Source: Actinoplanes teichomyceticus ATCC 31121
GTDB lineage: Bacteria > Actinomycetota > Actinomycetes > Mycobacteriales > Micromonosporaceae
Direction: 5' to 3'
NCBI RefSeq assembly: GCF_003711105.1
Contig: NZ_CP023865.1
Coordinates: 6,617,001 to 6,681,000 of the forward strand
DNA: 64,000 bases
Part shown: one piece after another, positions 24,595 to 33,600 of the stretch
How positions within the stretch are numbered: the stretch's first letter is position 1
How the letters are laid out: the number at the start of each line of letters is the position of its first letter
Notes under the pieces: model-generated
Told to the model about the DNA's origin: nothing
Seen by the model: the letters and a program-made list of their open reading frames with translations, nothing else
The model's database searches: none
Made by a program: the position numbers and the translations under genes

Positions 24595-27312
24595 TCAGGC
24601 CGGGATGTCGGCCCCCTCCAGGAAGAGCCGCCCGGCCTCGGCGGCCGGCACCGGGCGCGAGAAGTAGTACCCCTGGGCGAACCCGCAGCCCATCTCGCGC
24701 AGCGCCGCGAGCTGACCGAACTCCTCGATCCCCTCGGCGACGGTGGCCATGCCCAGGCTCTTGCCCAGGCGGACGATCGTGTCGGTGAGGGCGGTGTCGC
24801 CGGCCGGCACGCCGAGGCGCTCGACGAACGAGCGGTCGATCTTGAGGGTGTCGACCGGGAAGCGGCGCAGGTAGGCCAGCGAGGAGTACCCGGTGCCGAA
24901 GTCGTCGATGGCCAGGGTCAGGCCGAGGGCCTTGAGCCGGACCAGCTGCTCCAGGTTGGCCTCGGTGTCGGTCATCAGCACCGACTCGGTCATCTCCAGG
25001 CACAGCCGGTCGGCCGGCATACCGGTCTCGGCCAGCACGGCGGCCACCGTCTCGGCGAAGTCCGGCTGGTCGAACTGGCGGACCGACACGTTGACCGACA
25101 TCTTCAGCGGGCGGCCGCCGGCCGCGTCGCTCCACTGGACCGCCTGCTGGCACGCCTCGTGCAGGACCCAGCGGCCGAGCGGCACGATCAGGCCGGTGGC
25201 CTCGGCGATCGGGATGAAGTCCAGCGGGTTGATCATGCCGCGGGTCGGGTGCGGCCAGCGGACCAGCGCCTCGAAGCCGACGACCCGGCTGGTGTCCAGG
25301 TCGACGGTGGGCTGGTAGTGCAGGCGCAACTGGTGGTTCTCCAGCGCGGCGCGCAGGTCGTTCTCCAGTTCCAGGCGCTCGACCAGACCCTCCCGCATCC
25401 GCGCGTGGTAGCTGGTGAAGACGCTGCCACCGGCCGCCTTGGCGTGGTGCATGGCCAGGTCCGCGTTGCGCAGCAGCTGCTCCGCGCCGTCCTCGGCCGC
25501 GTCCAGCAGCGCCGCCTGCGCCAGGCCGATGCTGGCCCGTACGTGGATGTGCCGCGCGCCCACCACGATCGGCGCGTCCAGGTCGTCGAGGATGCGGCGG
25601 GCCACGTTCTCCGCCTCCTCGCCGGCGGTCGCCTCGATCAGCACCGCGAACTCGTCGGCGCCGAACCGGGCGACCACGTCCTCGGTCCGCACGCAGGCCC
25701 GGATCCGATCGGCGACCTGCACCAGCAGCTGATCGCCGGCCAGGTGCCCGAGGCTGTCGTTGACCCGCTTGAAGCCGTCCAGGTCGAGGTGCAGCACGGT
25801 CAGGTCGGTGGTACGCCGCAGCGCGGCATCCGCCCGGTCCCGGAACAGCGCGCGGTTGGCGAGCTGGGTGAGCGAGTCGTGGTACGCCTCGTGCACCAGC
25901 TGGTCCTGCAGCTCCTTGCGGTCGCTGATGTCCCGGGTGTTCAGCACGAAGCCGGACACGTGCGGGTCGTCCACCAGGTTCGTGATGATCACCTCGGCGG
26001 GGCGCGTCCGGCCGTCGGCGTGGGTGTGCACGACCTCGACGGTGGCCGTGCCGTACGGCCGGGCCGCCACCTGCCGCATCGCCACGGCCAGCCGCGTCGC
26101 CACCTCGGCGGCCACGACGTCGGCGTAGTGCCGGCCGACGAACTGCTCGGGCTGGTAGCCGAACACCCGCTGCACCGACTCGCTCTGATACGTCATCACG
26201 CCGTCGGCGCCGATCACCGTGATCACGTCCGAGCTGTGCCGGATCAGCGCGTGGAACTGCTGCTGCCGGGCGTAGAGCTCGGCGGTGCGCTCCTCGACCC
26301 GGATCTCCAGGGTGCGGGTCAGCTCGCGGTTCTCCAGCAGGGTGAGCATCTGCCGGCCGACCAGCAGCAGGATCAGCAGTGACACGGTGTACGCGACGAA
26401 CGGGCTGCTGTGCCCGGTGGAGACGTGGAACAGCACGCTGGCGAACAGGGCCGCGACCACCGCCGCGTACGGCAGCATCATCCCGGTGATCCGCAGCCGA
26501 GGGCTGAACTCGCTGGTGAGCGGCTCCGCGTCGCGGGGCCGGGCGGCCCCGACGGTGATCAGCCCGAAGCCGATGATCCAGCCCAGGTCGATCGGGCTGC
26601 CGCCCCGGTAGTCGTGGACCATGCGCAGGTACGCGTACCCGATGTCGGACACCAGGAAGGCCGCCATCCCGAGCCCGAAGAAGGTCAGGTCCGCCGAGCA
26701 GCGGTAGAGCGACCGTCGCCGGGGCAGCATGTACCCGATCATGGTGGCGATCACGATGTCCCCGAGCGGGTAGAGCAGGGTGAGGTAGAACCCGGTCCCG
26801 GCGTCGCCCGGCTGGATCCGCGGGGCCACCACGAACACCCAGCCGACCAGGACCAGCGACGCGGCGACCAGCAGGCCGTCGCAGACGCTGCGGGCCCGGT
26901 TGGCCAGCGGCTGGGACTCGCTCGGCAGGATCAGCAGGCCGACCGGGATGAGCGCCAGCATCGCCACGTACCCGAGGTCGGCCGGCGACGGCAGGGGCGC
27001 GTCCAGGCCGTACGGCCAGTACCGGACCAGGCAGTACGCCTCACCGGCGCCCCAGCCGAGCAGGCCGGCGGCGAGGGTGGCCCAGCCCCAGCGGGCCCGG
27101 CCGGTGAAGAGCCGGCTGCGCCACACGCACGCGCCGGTGGCCACGAGCGCGCCGACGACCAGCGCCCAGGACGAGATGTCGTCGGCGACCTGCGGACCGC
27201 CGGTGTCGGCCCCGATCAGCACGCCGAGCACGGCGAGAACGGCGGCGACGGCGATGCAGACCCGGACCCACCGGCTGATGTCGACCGGCCCTTCCGCGTT
27301 GTTGAGAGTCAT
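24595..27312 (-). CDS. Membrane PAS-GGDEF-EAL c-di-GMP turnover protein
   Basis: The 905-residue protein has about nine transmembrane helices (residues 15-330), a coiled linker (TRTLEIRVEERTAELYARQQ), a PAS domain (about 355-470), a diguanylate cyclase domain and an EAL phosphodiesterase domain (about 655-900). The cyclase active-site motif reads GADEF at 551-555, with Ala for the second Gly of GGDEF, so synthesis may be impaired. The EAL motif is intact at 681-683, with DDFGTGYSS and the later KIDRSFV and AEGIE motifs also intact. It may be mainly a phosphodiesterase. It is the only c-di-GMP enzyme in the window and would affect the ligand of the riboswitch at 15.9 kb. Confidence 0.88.
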   Translation of the reverse strand: MTLNNAEGPVDISRWVRVCIAVAAVLAVLGVLIGADTGGPQVADDISSWALVVGALVATGACVWRSRLFTGRARWGWATLAAGLLGWGAGEAYCLVRYWPYGLDAPLPSPADLGYVAMLALIPVGLLILPSESQPLANRARSVCDGLLVAASLVLVGWVFVVAPRIQPGDAGTGFYLTLLYPLGDIVIATMIGYMLPRRRSLYRCSADLTFFGLGMAAFLVSDIGYAYLRMVHDYRGGSPIDLGWIIGFGLITVGAARPRDAEPLTSEFSPRLRITGMMLPYAAVVAALFASVLFHVSTGHSSPFVAYTVSLLILLLVGRQMLTLLENRELTRTLEIRVEERTAELYARQQQFHALIRHSSDVITVIGADGVMTYQSESVQRVFGYQPEQFVGRHYADVVAAEVATRLAVAMRQVAARPYGTATVEVVHTHADGRTRPAEVIITNLVDDPHVSGFVLNTRDISDRKELQDQLVHEAYHDSLTQLANRALFRDRADAALRRTTDLTVLHLDLDGFKRVNDSLGHLAGDQLLVQVADRIRACVRTEDVVARFGADEFAVLIEATAGEEAENVARRILDDLDAPIVVGARHIHVRASIGLAQAALLDAAEDGAEQLLRNADLAMHHAKAAGGSVFTSYHARMREGLVERLELENDLRAALENHQLRLHYQPTVDLDTSRVVGFEALVRWPHPTRGMINPLDFIPIAEATGLIVPLGRWVLHEACQQAVQWSDAAGGRPLKMSVNVSVRQFDQPDFAETVAAVLAETGMPADRLCLEMTESVLMTDTEANLEQLVRLKALGLTLAIDDFGTGYSSLAYLRRFPVDTLKIDRSFVERLGVPAGDTALTDTIVRLGKSLGMATVAEGIEEFGQLAALREMGCGFAQGYYFSRPVPAAEAGRLFLEGADIPA

Positions 27313-27472
27313 CCGGCGCCTCCGCCCGCAAAGTTGTGATCAACCGGGGCTATCGGGCCCGGCGCGGACGGTATGAGGAAGGGCACGGGAGCAAAGCGGT
27401 TGTACGTGGCGGTCGCGGTCGGCGGCCTCGCGCGTACGAGCTACACCGTTCGATGTGTGCCGTCCCGCTGGT

Positions 27473-27478
27473 TAAGGT
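27473..27478 (+). promoter_or_regulatory. Probable -10 element of leaderless SMI1-like gene
   Basis: TAAGGT lies 6 nt before the GTG at 27485, with no Shine-Dalgarno between. Confidence 0.5.
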
Positions 27479-27484
27479 AATCGG

Positions 27485-28006
27485 GTGACCGCCGCGGAAC
27501 TGCTCGCCGCCTCCGGCCGCTTCACCATCGCGCCCGGCCTGACCGACCGTGAGCTCACCGACCTGGAGGCCGAATTCGCCTTCACGTTCGCCCCCGACCA
27601 CCGCGAATTCCTCGCCGCCGGTATGCCCACCGGCATCGGGTGGCCGGACTGGCGCGGCCGCGACCGCGCCGCCCTGCGCGCGGCGCTGACCGCGCCGGTG
27701 GAGGGCGTGCTGTTCGACGTGGCCGAAAACGATTTCTGGTACGAAGGGTGGGGCGCCCGGGTCGGCGACCGGCTCGCCATCGCGCGGGCCGGCCTGATGA
27801 TCGCCCCCCGGATGATCCCGCTGTACGCCCACCGCTACCTGCCGGCGGCCATCCCGGGTCACCCGGTGCTCTCCATCTACCAGAGCGACGTGCTGTGCTA
27901 CGGCGCCGACCTGGACGACTGGGTGCACCGCGAGTTCGGTCTCGGCCGGCCGGCGAACCGGCGGGTACGCCCGACCGTGCCGTTCTGGAGCGCCCTGGCC
28001 TCCTGA
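27485..28006 (+). CDS. SMI1/KNR4-family protein
   Basis: The 173-residue protein matches the SMI1/KNR4 (SUKH) fold in outline: LTDRELTDLEAEFAFTFAPD, then HREFLAAGMPTGIGWPDWRG, and a C-terminal HPVLSIYQSDVLCYGADLDD. The hydrophobic-acidic pattern around the first helix and the 'H..FLAAG.P' turn are diagnostic. Many SUKH proteins are immunity proteins of polymorphic toxins; this one has no adjacent toxin and appears monocistronic. The nearest toxin-like gene (RHS) begins 2.6 kb away and has another candidate partner. GTG start is supported by the -10-like TAAGGT just upstream. Confidence 0.7.
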   Translation: MTAAELLAASGRFTIAPGLTDRELTDLEAEFAFTFAPDHREFLAAGMPTGIGWPDWRGRDRAALRAALTAPVEGVLFDVAENDFWYEGWGARVGDRLAIARAGLMIAPRMIPLYAHRYLPAAIPGHPVLSIYQSDVLCYGADLDDWVHREFGLGRPANRRVRPTVPFWSALAS

Positions 28007-28036
28007 CCCGGCGGCCGCCCGCCGCGCCCGGTCCCG

Positions 28037-29053
28037 CTACCCGGCGGCCTCCCGGCGCGCTCTGGCCCGGCGTTTCCCCTCGTGCATGGCCTGCACGCGG
28101 GCCACCGGAATGGTGTGCCCCTCGGCCACCAGCCCGGCGTCGAGCGTCTGCGACGCCGGCATCGCGGCGGCCCACGGGTCCGCGCCGTCCAGCAGGTCCG
28201 GCACGTTGCCGATGGTGAAGTCGTCCGGCGACACGTCGTCCAGCTCCTCCCAGGCGATCGGGAACGACACCGGCAGACCGGGCCGGATCCGCGGGCTGTA
28301 CGCGGCCGCGACCGTCGCCCCGCCGGCCCGGGTGGCGTCCAGGAACACCCGGCCGTGCCGGTCCTCGCGGATGAACGCGGTGGTGGCCAGCGCCGGGTCG
28401 AGTCGCTCGGCGCGTGCCGCGACGGCGCGCTGGGCGGCCGCCACGTCCTCCGGCGCCGGATCGCCGGCGAGCGGGACGAAGACGTGCACGCCCTTGGATC
28501 CGCTGGTCTTCACCGCGCCGCTCATCCCGGCCCCGGCCAGCGCGGCCCGGACGAGCCGGGCCGCCGCCACGGCGGCCCGGAAGCCGCCGCCCTCCGGGGG
28601 ATCCAGATCCATGATCAGGTGGGTCTGCCGGTGCGGCGCGTCGGTCCGGGCCAGCGCCGGGTGGTACTCGACGGCCCGCTGGTTGCCGAACCACAGCAGG
28701 GTGCGCCGGTCGTTGCCGAGCGCGTAGGTCACCTCGCGGTGCGACGCCTCCGCCCAGACCGCGGTGCGCGGCACCCACTCCGGGGTGTATTTCGGCAGGT
28801 TCTTCTGCATGAACCGGTCCTGGCCGCGGAGCACCCGGATCACCGACAGCGGCCGGTCCCGCAGCACCGGGACGAGCCGGTCGGCCATCGCGTCCAGGTA
28901 GTCGATCAGGTCCCGCTTCGTCGCCCCGGCGCCCGGGAAGATCTCCTGATCCAGATTGGTCAGCGGCACACCGTCGCGCTCGTCCTGCGGCTGCGCCCGG
29001 CGCCGGCCCTGTTCCGATTGCACCCCACGGTCCTCGGCCATGCCGTCCATCAT
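28037..29053 (-). CDS. LigD-type polymerase/primase domain protein (stand-alone)
   Basis: The roughly 338-residue protein matches the archaeo-eukaryotic-primase-type polymerase domain of bacterial LigD, which fills gaps with ribo- or deoxynucleotides during non-homologous end joining. Visible features are VPLTNLDQEIFPGAGATKRDLIDY, the N-terminal YTPEWVPR, the catalytic LIMDLDPP, KTSGSKGVHVFVPL, and AYSPRIRPGLPVSFPIAWEE. No ligase or nuclease domain is attached and no Ku gene is adjacent, as for PolDom-only actinobacterial homologues. Several close in-frame ATGs (29053, 29050, 29041) make the start uncertain. Confidence 0.85.
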   Translation of the reverse strand: MMDGMAEDRGVQSEQGRRRAQPQDERDGVPLTNLDQEIFPGAGATKRDLIDYLDAMADRLVPVLRDRPLSVIRVLRGQDRFMQKNLPKYTPEWVPRTAVWAEASHREVTYALGNDRRTLLWFGNQRAVEYHPALARTDAPHRQTHLIMDLDPPEGGGFRAAVAAARLVRAALAGAGMSGAVKTSGSKGVHVFVPLAGDPAPEDVAAAQRAVAARAERLDPALATTAFIREDRHGRVFLDATRAGGATVAAAYSPRIRPGLPVSFPIAWEELDDVSPDDFTIGNVPDLLDGADPWAAAMPASQTLDAGLVAEGHTIPVARVQAMHEGKRRARARREAAG

Positions 29054-29109
29054 CCACCGCGGCCACCGGCGCCGCCGGGTATGCCGCGTCGATCGGCCGG
29101 CGCGTCCGC

Positions 29110-29445
29110 TTAGCCGGCGTCGTCGAACCGGTCCGCGAGATCCCGGTGCCAGGCGACGACCCGGGCCGCGTCCTCGGCGCCGATCGCCAGGCCGGGCATC
29201 CCGGACATGCTCGCCAGCTGCTCGGCGAGCGCCCGGTGCCGCCGGCTGGCGAACTCCCGGCAGGCCAGACACGTCACGCTGCGCGGATGCGGCGAGGTCC
29301 GGGCCCTCGGCACCCGCTGTCCGCACCCGGTCTCCACCGTGGCGGGCAGGTCCGCCACCAGGCCGAAGGTGGACGCCAGCACGTTGCGGACCTCCGCGCC
29401 GGCGCGCCCGAGACCGATCTCGACGTGCACATGCGGATCGCTCAC
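29110..29445 (-). CDS. Small Cys-containing protein, possibly zinc-binding
   Basis: A 111-residue soluble protein. It contains one Cys in ETGCGQRVPR and, about 18 residues later, CLAC in SVTCLACREFASRRHRALAE, arranged like a zinc ribbon lacking one ligand, or with His completing it. No enzyme family is recognised. A GTG at 29445 is listed; an ATG at 29481 is also in frame. It lies just upstream of and in the same direction as the LigD-type gene, with about 57 nt between, so they may be co-transcribed. Confidence 0.5.
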   Translation of the reverse strand: MSDPHVHVEIGLGRAGAEVRNVLASTFGLVADLPATVETGCGQRVPRARTSPHPRSVTCLACREFASRRHRALAEQLASMSGMPGLAIGAEDAARVVAWHRDLADRFDDAG

Positions 29446-29583
29446 CGTCGCAGCTTCGCACGGCCGGAAGATCAAGACCATTCCCGGTACGACCGGCGCC
29501 CCCCGTGGCCGGTCACGAGCCCCGTGCGGAGTCGCCGCCGCTGCCCGTCCCGCGCCACGCCGCCGTCCCGCACCAGCTCGCGG

Positions 29584-30018
29584 CTACGGGTACAGGCGGG
29601 TCGGGGTGACCAGGACGGCGGCCCGGCGCTCCTGCGCCATCGCCCGGTCGTAGGCCGCCCAGTCGTCGTGGACGCCACCGGCCGCGGTGAAGATCTCGCG
29701 GAGCAGCACGCGCAGGCGCTCCGGGTCGAGCCAGGGCTGCGGGTCGTCCGGGCCGGCCAGCTGGGCGCGCCCCTCCACGGTCGCGTAGCGCCAGCCGCTG
29801 CGGAAGGTCACCGCCAGATCCGGTCGCTGCCGCAGGTTGCGCAGCTTGACCCGGCCGTACGTGACGAAGGCCAGCACCCGCGAGGCGTCCCCCGGATGGT
29901 CGATCAGCGCGGTGTTGACCAGTGTGGACTGCACCGTCCGGTCGGCCCGGACGGTGGACACGACGGCCAGCCCGGTCTCGTCCCGGCTCAGCTCCCAGGC
30001 ATCCTCGAGTGTGGTCAC
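29584..30018 (-). CDS. PPOX-class F420-dependent oxidoreductase
   Basis: The 144-residue split-barrel protein shows the pyridoxamine-oxidase-like pattern: GLAVVSTVRADRTVQSTLVN, then VLAFVTYGRVKLRNLRQRPD, VTFRSGWRYATVEGRAQL and a C-terminal RAAVLVTPTRLYP. The R-x-K-x-x-N-L-R stretch is typical of F420-binding actinobacterial members that reduce quinones or other conjugated compounds. GTG at 30018 has a TAGCGT hexamer 6 nt upstream, so a leaderless message is likely. Confidence 0.85.
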   Translation of the reverse strand: MTTLEDAWELSRDETGLAVVSTVRADRTVQSTLVNTALIDHPGDASRVLAFVTYGRVKLRNLRQRPDLAVTFRSGWRYATVEGRAQLAGPDDPQPWLDPERLRVLLREIFTAAGGVHDDWAAYDRAMAQERRAAVLVTPTRLYP

Positions 30019-30024
30019 GGGCCC

Positions 30025-30030
30025 ACGCTA
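30025..30030 (-). promoter_or_regulatory. Probable -10 element of leaderless PPOX gene
   Basis: Minus-strand TAGCGT ends 6 nt before the GTG at 30018. Confidence 0.5.
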
Positions 30031-30133
30031 CCCGCCGGCCGGGCCCGCGCGCGGTGTCCTCGTCGCCCGGTCGGGGCATCGGCGTTCCCCGGCGTACCCC
30101 GGCATCATGAGGTGTCGCCGAAAGGAGCCAGCC

Positions 30134-30337
30134 ATGACCGATCCGACACCGGCCGCAGCGGAGCGCACCGAGCGCGGGCCGGCCCCGGCGGTCCCGGCAC
30201 AGGCCCGGGCCGTGGAGAAGGCCGCGGGACGGCACGATCCGGGGCCCGAGGAGCAGTACGCCGGGGCCGCGGTCGTCGACCCGTGGGACGAGCAGCCCGG
30301 CGTCGCGGACTCCGCCGGCGCCGGGGACCCGCACTAG
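30134..30337 (+). CDS. Small acidic Pro/Ala-rich hypothetical protein
   Basis: A 67-residue protein (begins MTDPTPAAAERTERGP, ends VADSAGAGDPH) with no recognisable domain, no signal peptide and probably no stable fold. The start is well supported: AAAGGAG lies 6-9 nt before the ATG. Whether it is functional cannot be judged; it stands alone between the PPOX gene and the promoter region of the RHS protein. Confidence 0.5.
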   Translation: MTDPTPAAAERTERGPAPAVPAQARAVEKAAGRHDPGPEEQYAGAAVVDPWDEQPGVADSAGAGDPH

Positions 30338-30605
30338 CCCCACCGTCGTCGCGTCCGGCGATCCGGGTCGCCGACGCGCCACCCCGGCTCACCGTTCGAG
30401 CCGGTGCCCCCGGCCGGTCGGCGTCTGCCGCCGGCCGCGTCGCCAGGATCGCCTTAGCCCGAATGATCATTTCATAACGGACTAACCCGCAAAATACTCT
30501 CCATACATACCAGCACGGGACATTCTCGGACCACCAAGAAGGTGAAATCAGCACAAAGTTGCCCTAGGTTTCCCAGGCATTTGTCAGCACAGCCTGGGAG
30601 GGCAC
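30338..30605 (+). promoter_or_regulatory. AT-richer promoter/leader region of the RHS gene
   Basis: The gap from about 30445 to 30600 is clearly AT-richer than its surroundings, with candidate -10 hexamers such as TACTCT (about 30491) and TACATA (about 30502). It ends in a hairpin over the ribosome-binding site. No gene is seen in it. Confidence 0.5.
30571..30599 (+). promoter_or_regulatory. Hairpin overlapping the RHS ribosome-binding site
   Basis: TCCCAGGC (30571-30578) can pair with GCCTGGGA (30592-30599) across a 13-nt loop. The right arm covers most of the Shine-Dalgarno GGGAGGG (30596-30602) of the GTG at 30606. Sequestration of the start region is therefore possible. Confidence 0.45.
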
Positions 30606-33600
30606 GTGTTTCGATTCTCTGCGCAGCCGCGCGGAGCCACGGCGCTGTGGCGCAAGCCGCTGGCGCCGTGGACACGGCGACTTGCCGTTGGCCTGCCCCT
30701 GGTGGTGACGTCCACGCTGATCGGCGTGCCGTCGCTGCCGGCCTCGGCGGACAGCAGGACCACGACGGCGCCGAACTGCCCGGCGTCCGTCGCGGATGAG
30801 TCCGCCGCCCTGATCACCGCCCGGCTCTGTGGCGGCCGGGTCGGCATCGACGACGCGACGTCGGAGACGACGACGGCCGTCGCGACGCCCTCGGGTGAAG
30901 TGGAGCGCACCATCAGCGCGGCGCCGGTCCGGGTCGAGCGCGACGGCGAATGGGTGCCGATCGACCTGACCCTGACGCGTAACGCCGACGGCACGGTGTC
31001 ACCCCGGGCGTCGGCGTCCGACCTGGTGATCTCCGGAGCGCAGGCGGGCACGGGCGAGCATGCTCTGGTCACGGCCGGCACCGGCAGGCACCGCGTGGCG
31101 ATGGGGTGGACGGGAAAGCTCGCCGAGCCGGTGCTCGACGGCGACCGCGCCACGTACCCGAACGCGCTGCCCGGCGTGGACCTGGTCGTGCAGGCGACCC
31201 GCGGGGGCGCGGAGACGTTCCTGGTCGTCAAGTCGAAGGCCGCGGCCGCGCAGGTCGCCGACGTGAACATGCCCATCACCGGGGCTGACGTCGCCTCCTA
31301 CCGGGCGGACGCGACCGGCAACCTCACCTTCCTGGACGCCGACGCCAAGCCGCTGGCCACCTCCCCGCAGCCGCTGATGTGGGATGCGAGGACGATGCCG
31401 GGGACCCGGCAGCCCGCGCACACCCGCAAGGTCACCGCGAAGGTCACCAAGCGGGCGGCCAAGGTCGCCAAGGCCAAGGCGAAGAAGGCGACCGACGGCG
31501 CGGGCGTGGACATCACCCTGACCCCCGACCAGGCCTACCTGGCCGACTCCAGCACGCAGTACCCGGTCACGATCGACCCGCAGATCAACCCGTTGTCGAC
31601 CACGTTCGACACCTACGTCAAGCAGAACGACACCGTCGACCGCGGCGGCGCCAACGATCTTCAGCTGGGCATCGTCTCCGGCAACGTGGCCCGCTCGTTC
31701 GTGCACTGGGACACCAGCGCGATCCGCGGCAAGCAGATCACCTCGGCGCAGGTGTACTTCTGGAACTGGTGGTCGCCGACGTGCACCGCGTCCAGCTGGG
31801 AGATCTGGACCACCGGGGCGGCCAGCACGGACACCCGCTGGACCAACCAGCCGGCGTGGACGACCAAGGAAGCCACCTCCACGGCCACCAAGGGATACAG
31901 CAGCTCCTGTGACGACGCCTGGGCGAGCATCGACGGGCGGGCCTTCTTCCAGCGAGCCGCCAACAACGCACAGGCGTCCCGGGCCTACATGGGTATCCGG
32001 GCCACCAACGAGGCCGACGGAAACTCGTTCAAGCAGTTCCGCTCCCGCAACGCGGCCGACAGCGCGCAGGTGCCGTACGCGGTCGTCAACTACAACTCCT
32101 ACCCGGTGGTCGGTACCAGGTCGACCAGCCCGACCAGCGTCTGCGGCACCGGCACCGGTCGTCCGTTCGTCAACTCCGTCACGCCGACGCTGAAGGCCGT
32201 CATCACCGACGGCGAGGCCAGCCCCGTCAAGGGGGTGTTCGAGTGGTACGCCGCCGGTGGAGCCAAGATCGGCGGCAGCACCACGGCCAGCGCCGCGTCC
32301 GGCTCGACGCTGAGCGCCACCGTCCCGGCGGGCGCGTTCGCCAACGGGTCGTCCTACTCCTGGCGGGTGGCCGGCAACGACGGCACCGTGGGTGGCGCGT
32401 GGTCGTCGCTGTGCGAGTTCACCGTCGACACCACCGCGCCGACCGCGGCGCCGACGGTCTCCTCCGCCACGTACCCGGCCGGCGCCACCAGCGGCGCGGC
32501 GGGCGCCGCGGGAACGTTCACCTTCGCCGCCAACGGCGTGACGGACGCCGCCGCGTTCCTGTACGGCCTGAACACCAACCCCCCGACCACCGCCGTCAAC
32601 GCCAGCACGGTCGGCGGAAGCGCTTCGGTGAGCATCACCCCCACCACGACGGGGAGCCACACGCTTTACGTACGGTCCCGTGACCGTGCCGGCAACCTGT
32701 CGCCCGTCGCGGCGTACGCCTTCACGGTGGGTTCCACCGTCGGCAGCATGTCGTCGCCTGCGAGCGGAAGCCTGAGCCCCGGCAAGGTGGTCCTGAGCGG
32801 GGCCGGCGCCTCCACCTCCACCGGCGTGACCTACCAGTGGCGGCGCGGAGAGACGGACGCCTGGACGACCGTTCCGGCGGCCGACGTCGCCCAGAGCTCC
32901 GGTGCCGCGGTCACGTGGCCGGTGCCGAGCACCGGCAGTGGCAGGTTCGGCGACCTGACCTGGAACGTCGAGAACACCGTCAACGCCGCCGAGGCCGGCC
33001 CCGATGCCTTGGACGGTCCGGTCCAGGTGCGCGCATCGTTCACCGGCGGTGCCGCCGGCACGAGCCAGCCCGTGCAGTTCGCGCTCGACCGGGACCGGGC
33101 CGAGGCACCCACCGCGGCCATCGGCCCCGGCGAGGTGAACCTGCTCACCGGCAACTTCACGGTGTCGGCGAAGGACGCGACCGACGCGGGCGGGCTCGGC
33201 GTCGGCCGTAGCTTCAACACGCGGCGGGCGGCCACGACCGACCCGCTGTTCGGACGCGGCTGGATCTCCAGCACCGACGTGCCGACCGGAAGCGACTACC
33301 GGACGCTGGGCGTCACCGGCAGCCTGGTGCAGATCGGCACCCCCGACGGTGACACGCTGGACTTCGTCAAGAAGGCCACCACCTCGACGGGTGTGGTTTT
33401 CGCCGCCAAGCCCGGCGCTGACAGCCTGACGCTCGAGTACCGCAGCGCCGACAACACGTACCTGCTGGCCGACGCGGGCGGCAACGTCACGACCTTCGCG
33501 CGTGCCAGCACCGACCCGGCGAACGTCTACAGCCCCGTCAAGTTCGTCGCGGCGGGCACCGGCGACACGACCGCCATCTCGTGGGAGCAGGCAACCGTCG

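Noticed and set aside
22076..25153. A 1025-codon minus-strand frame
   Set aside because: Only its last third (from 23086) is the real Pro/Ala-rich membrane protein; the rest is antisense to the sugar-binding lipoprotein gene.
27485..28006. SMI1-like protein as the immunity partner of the RHS protein
   Set aside because: It lies 2.6 kb upstream with four genes between and its own promoter; the small membrane protein directly downstream is the better candidate.
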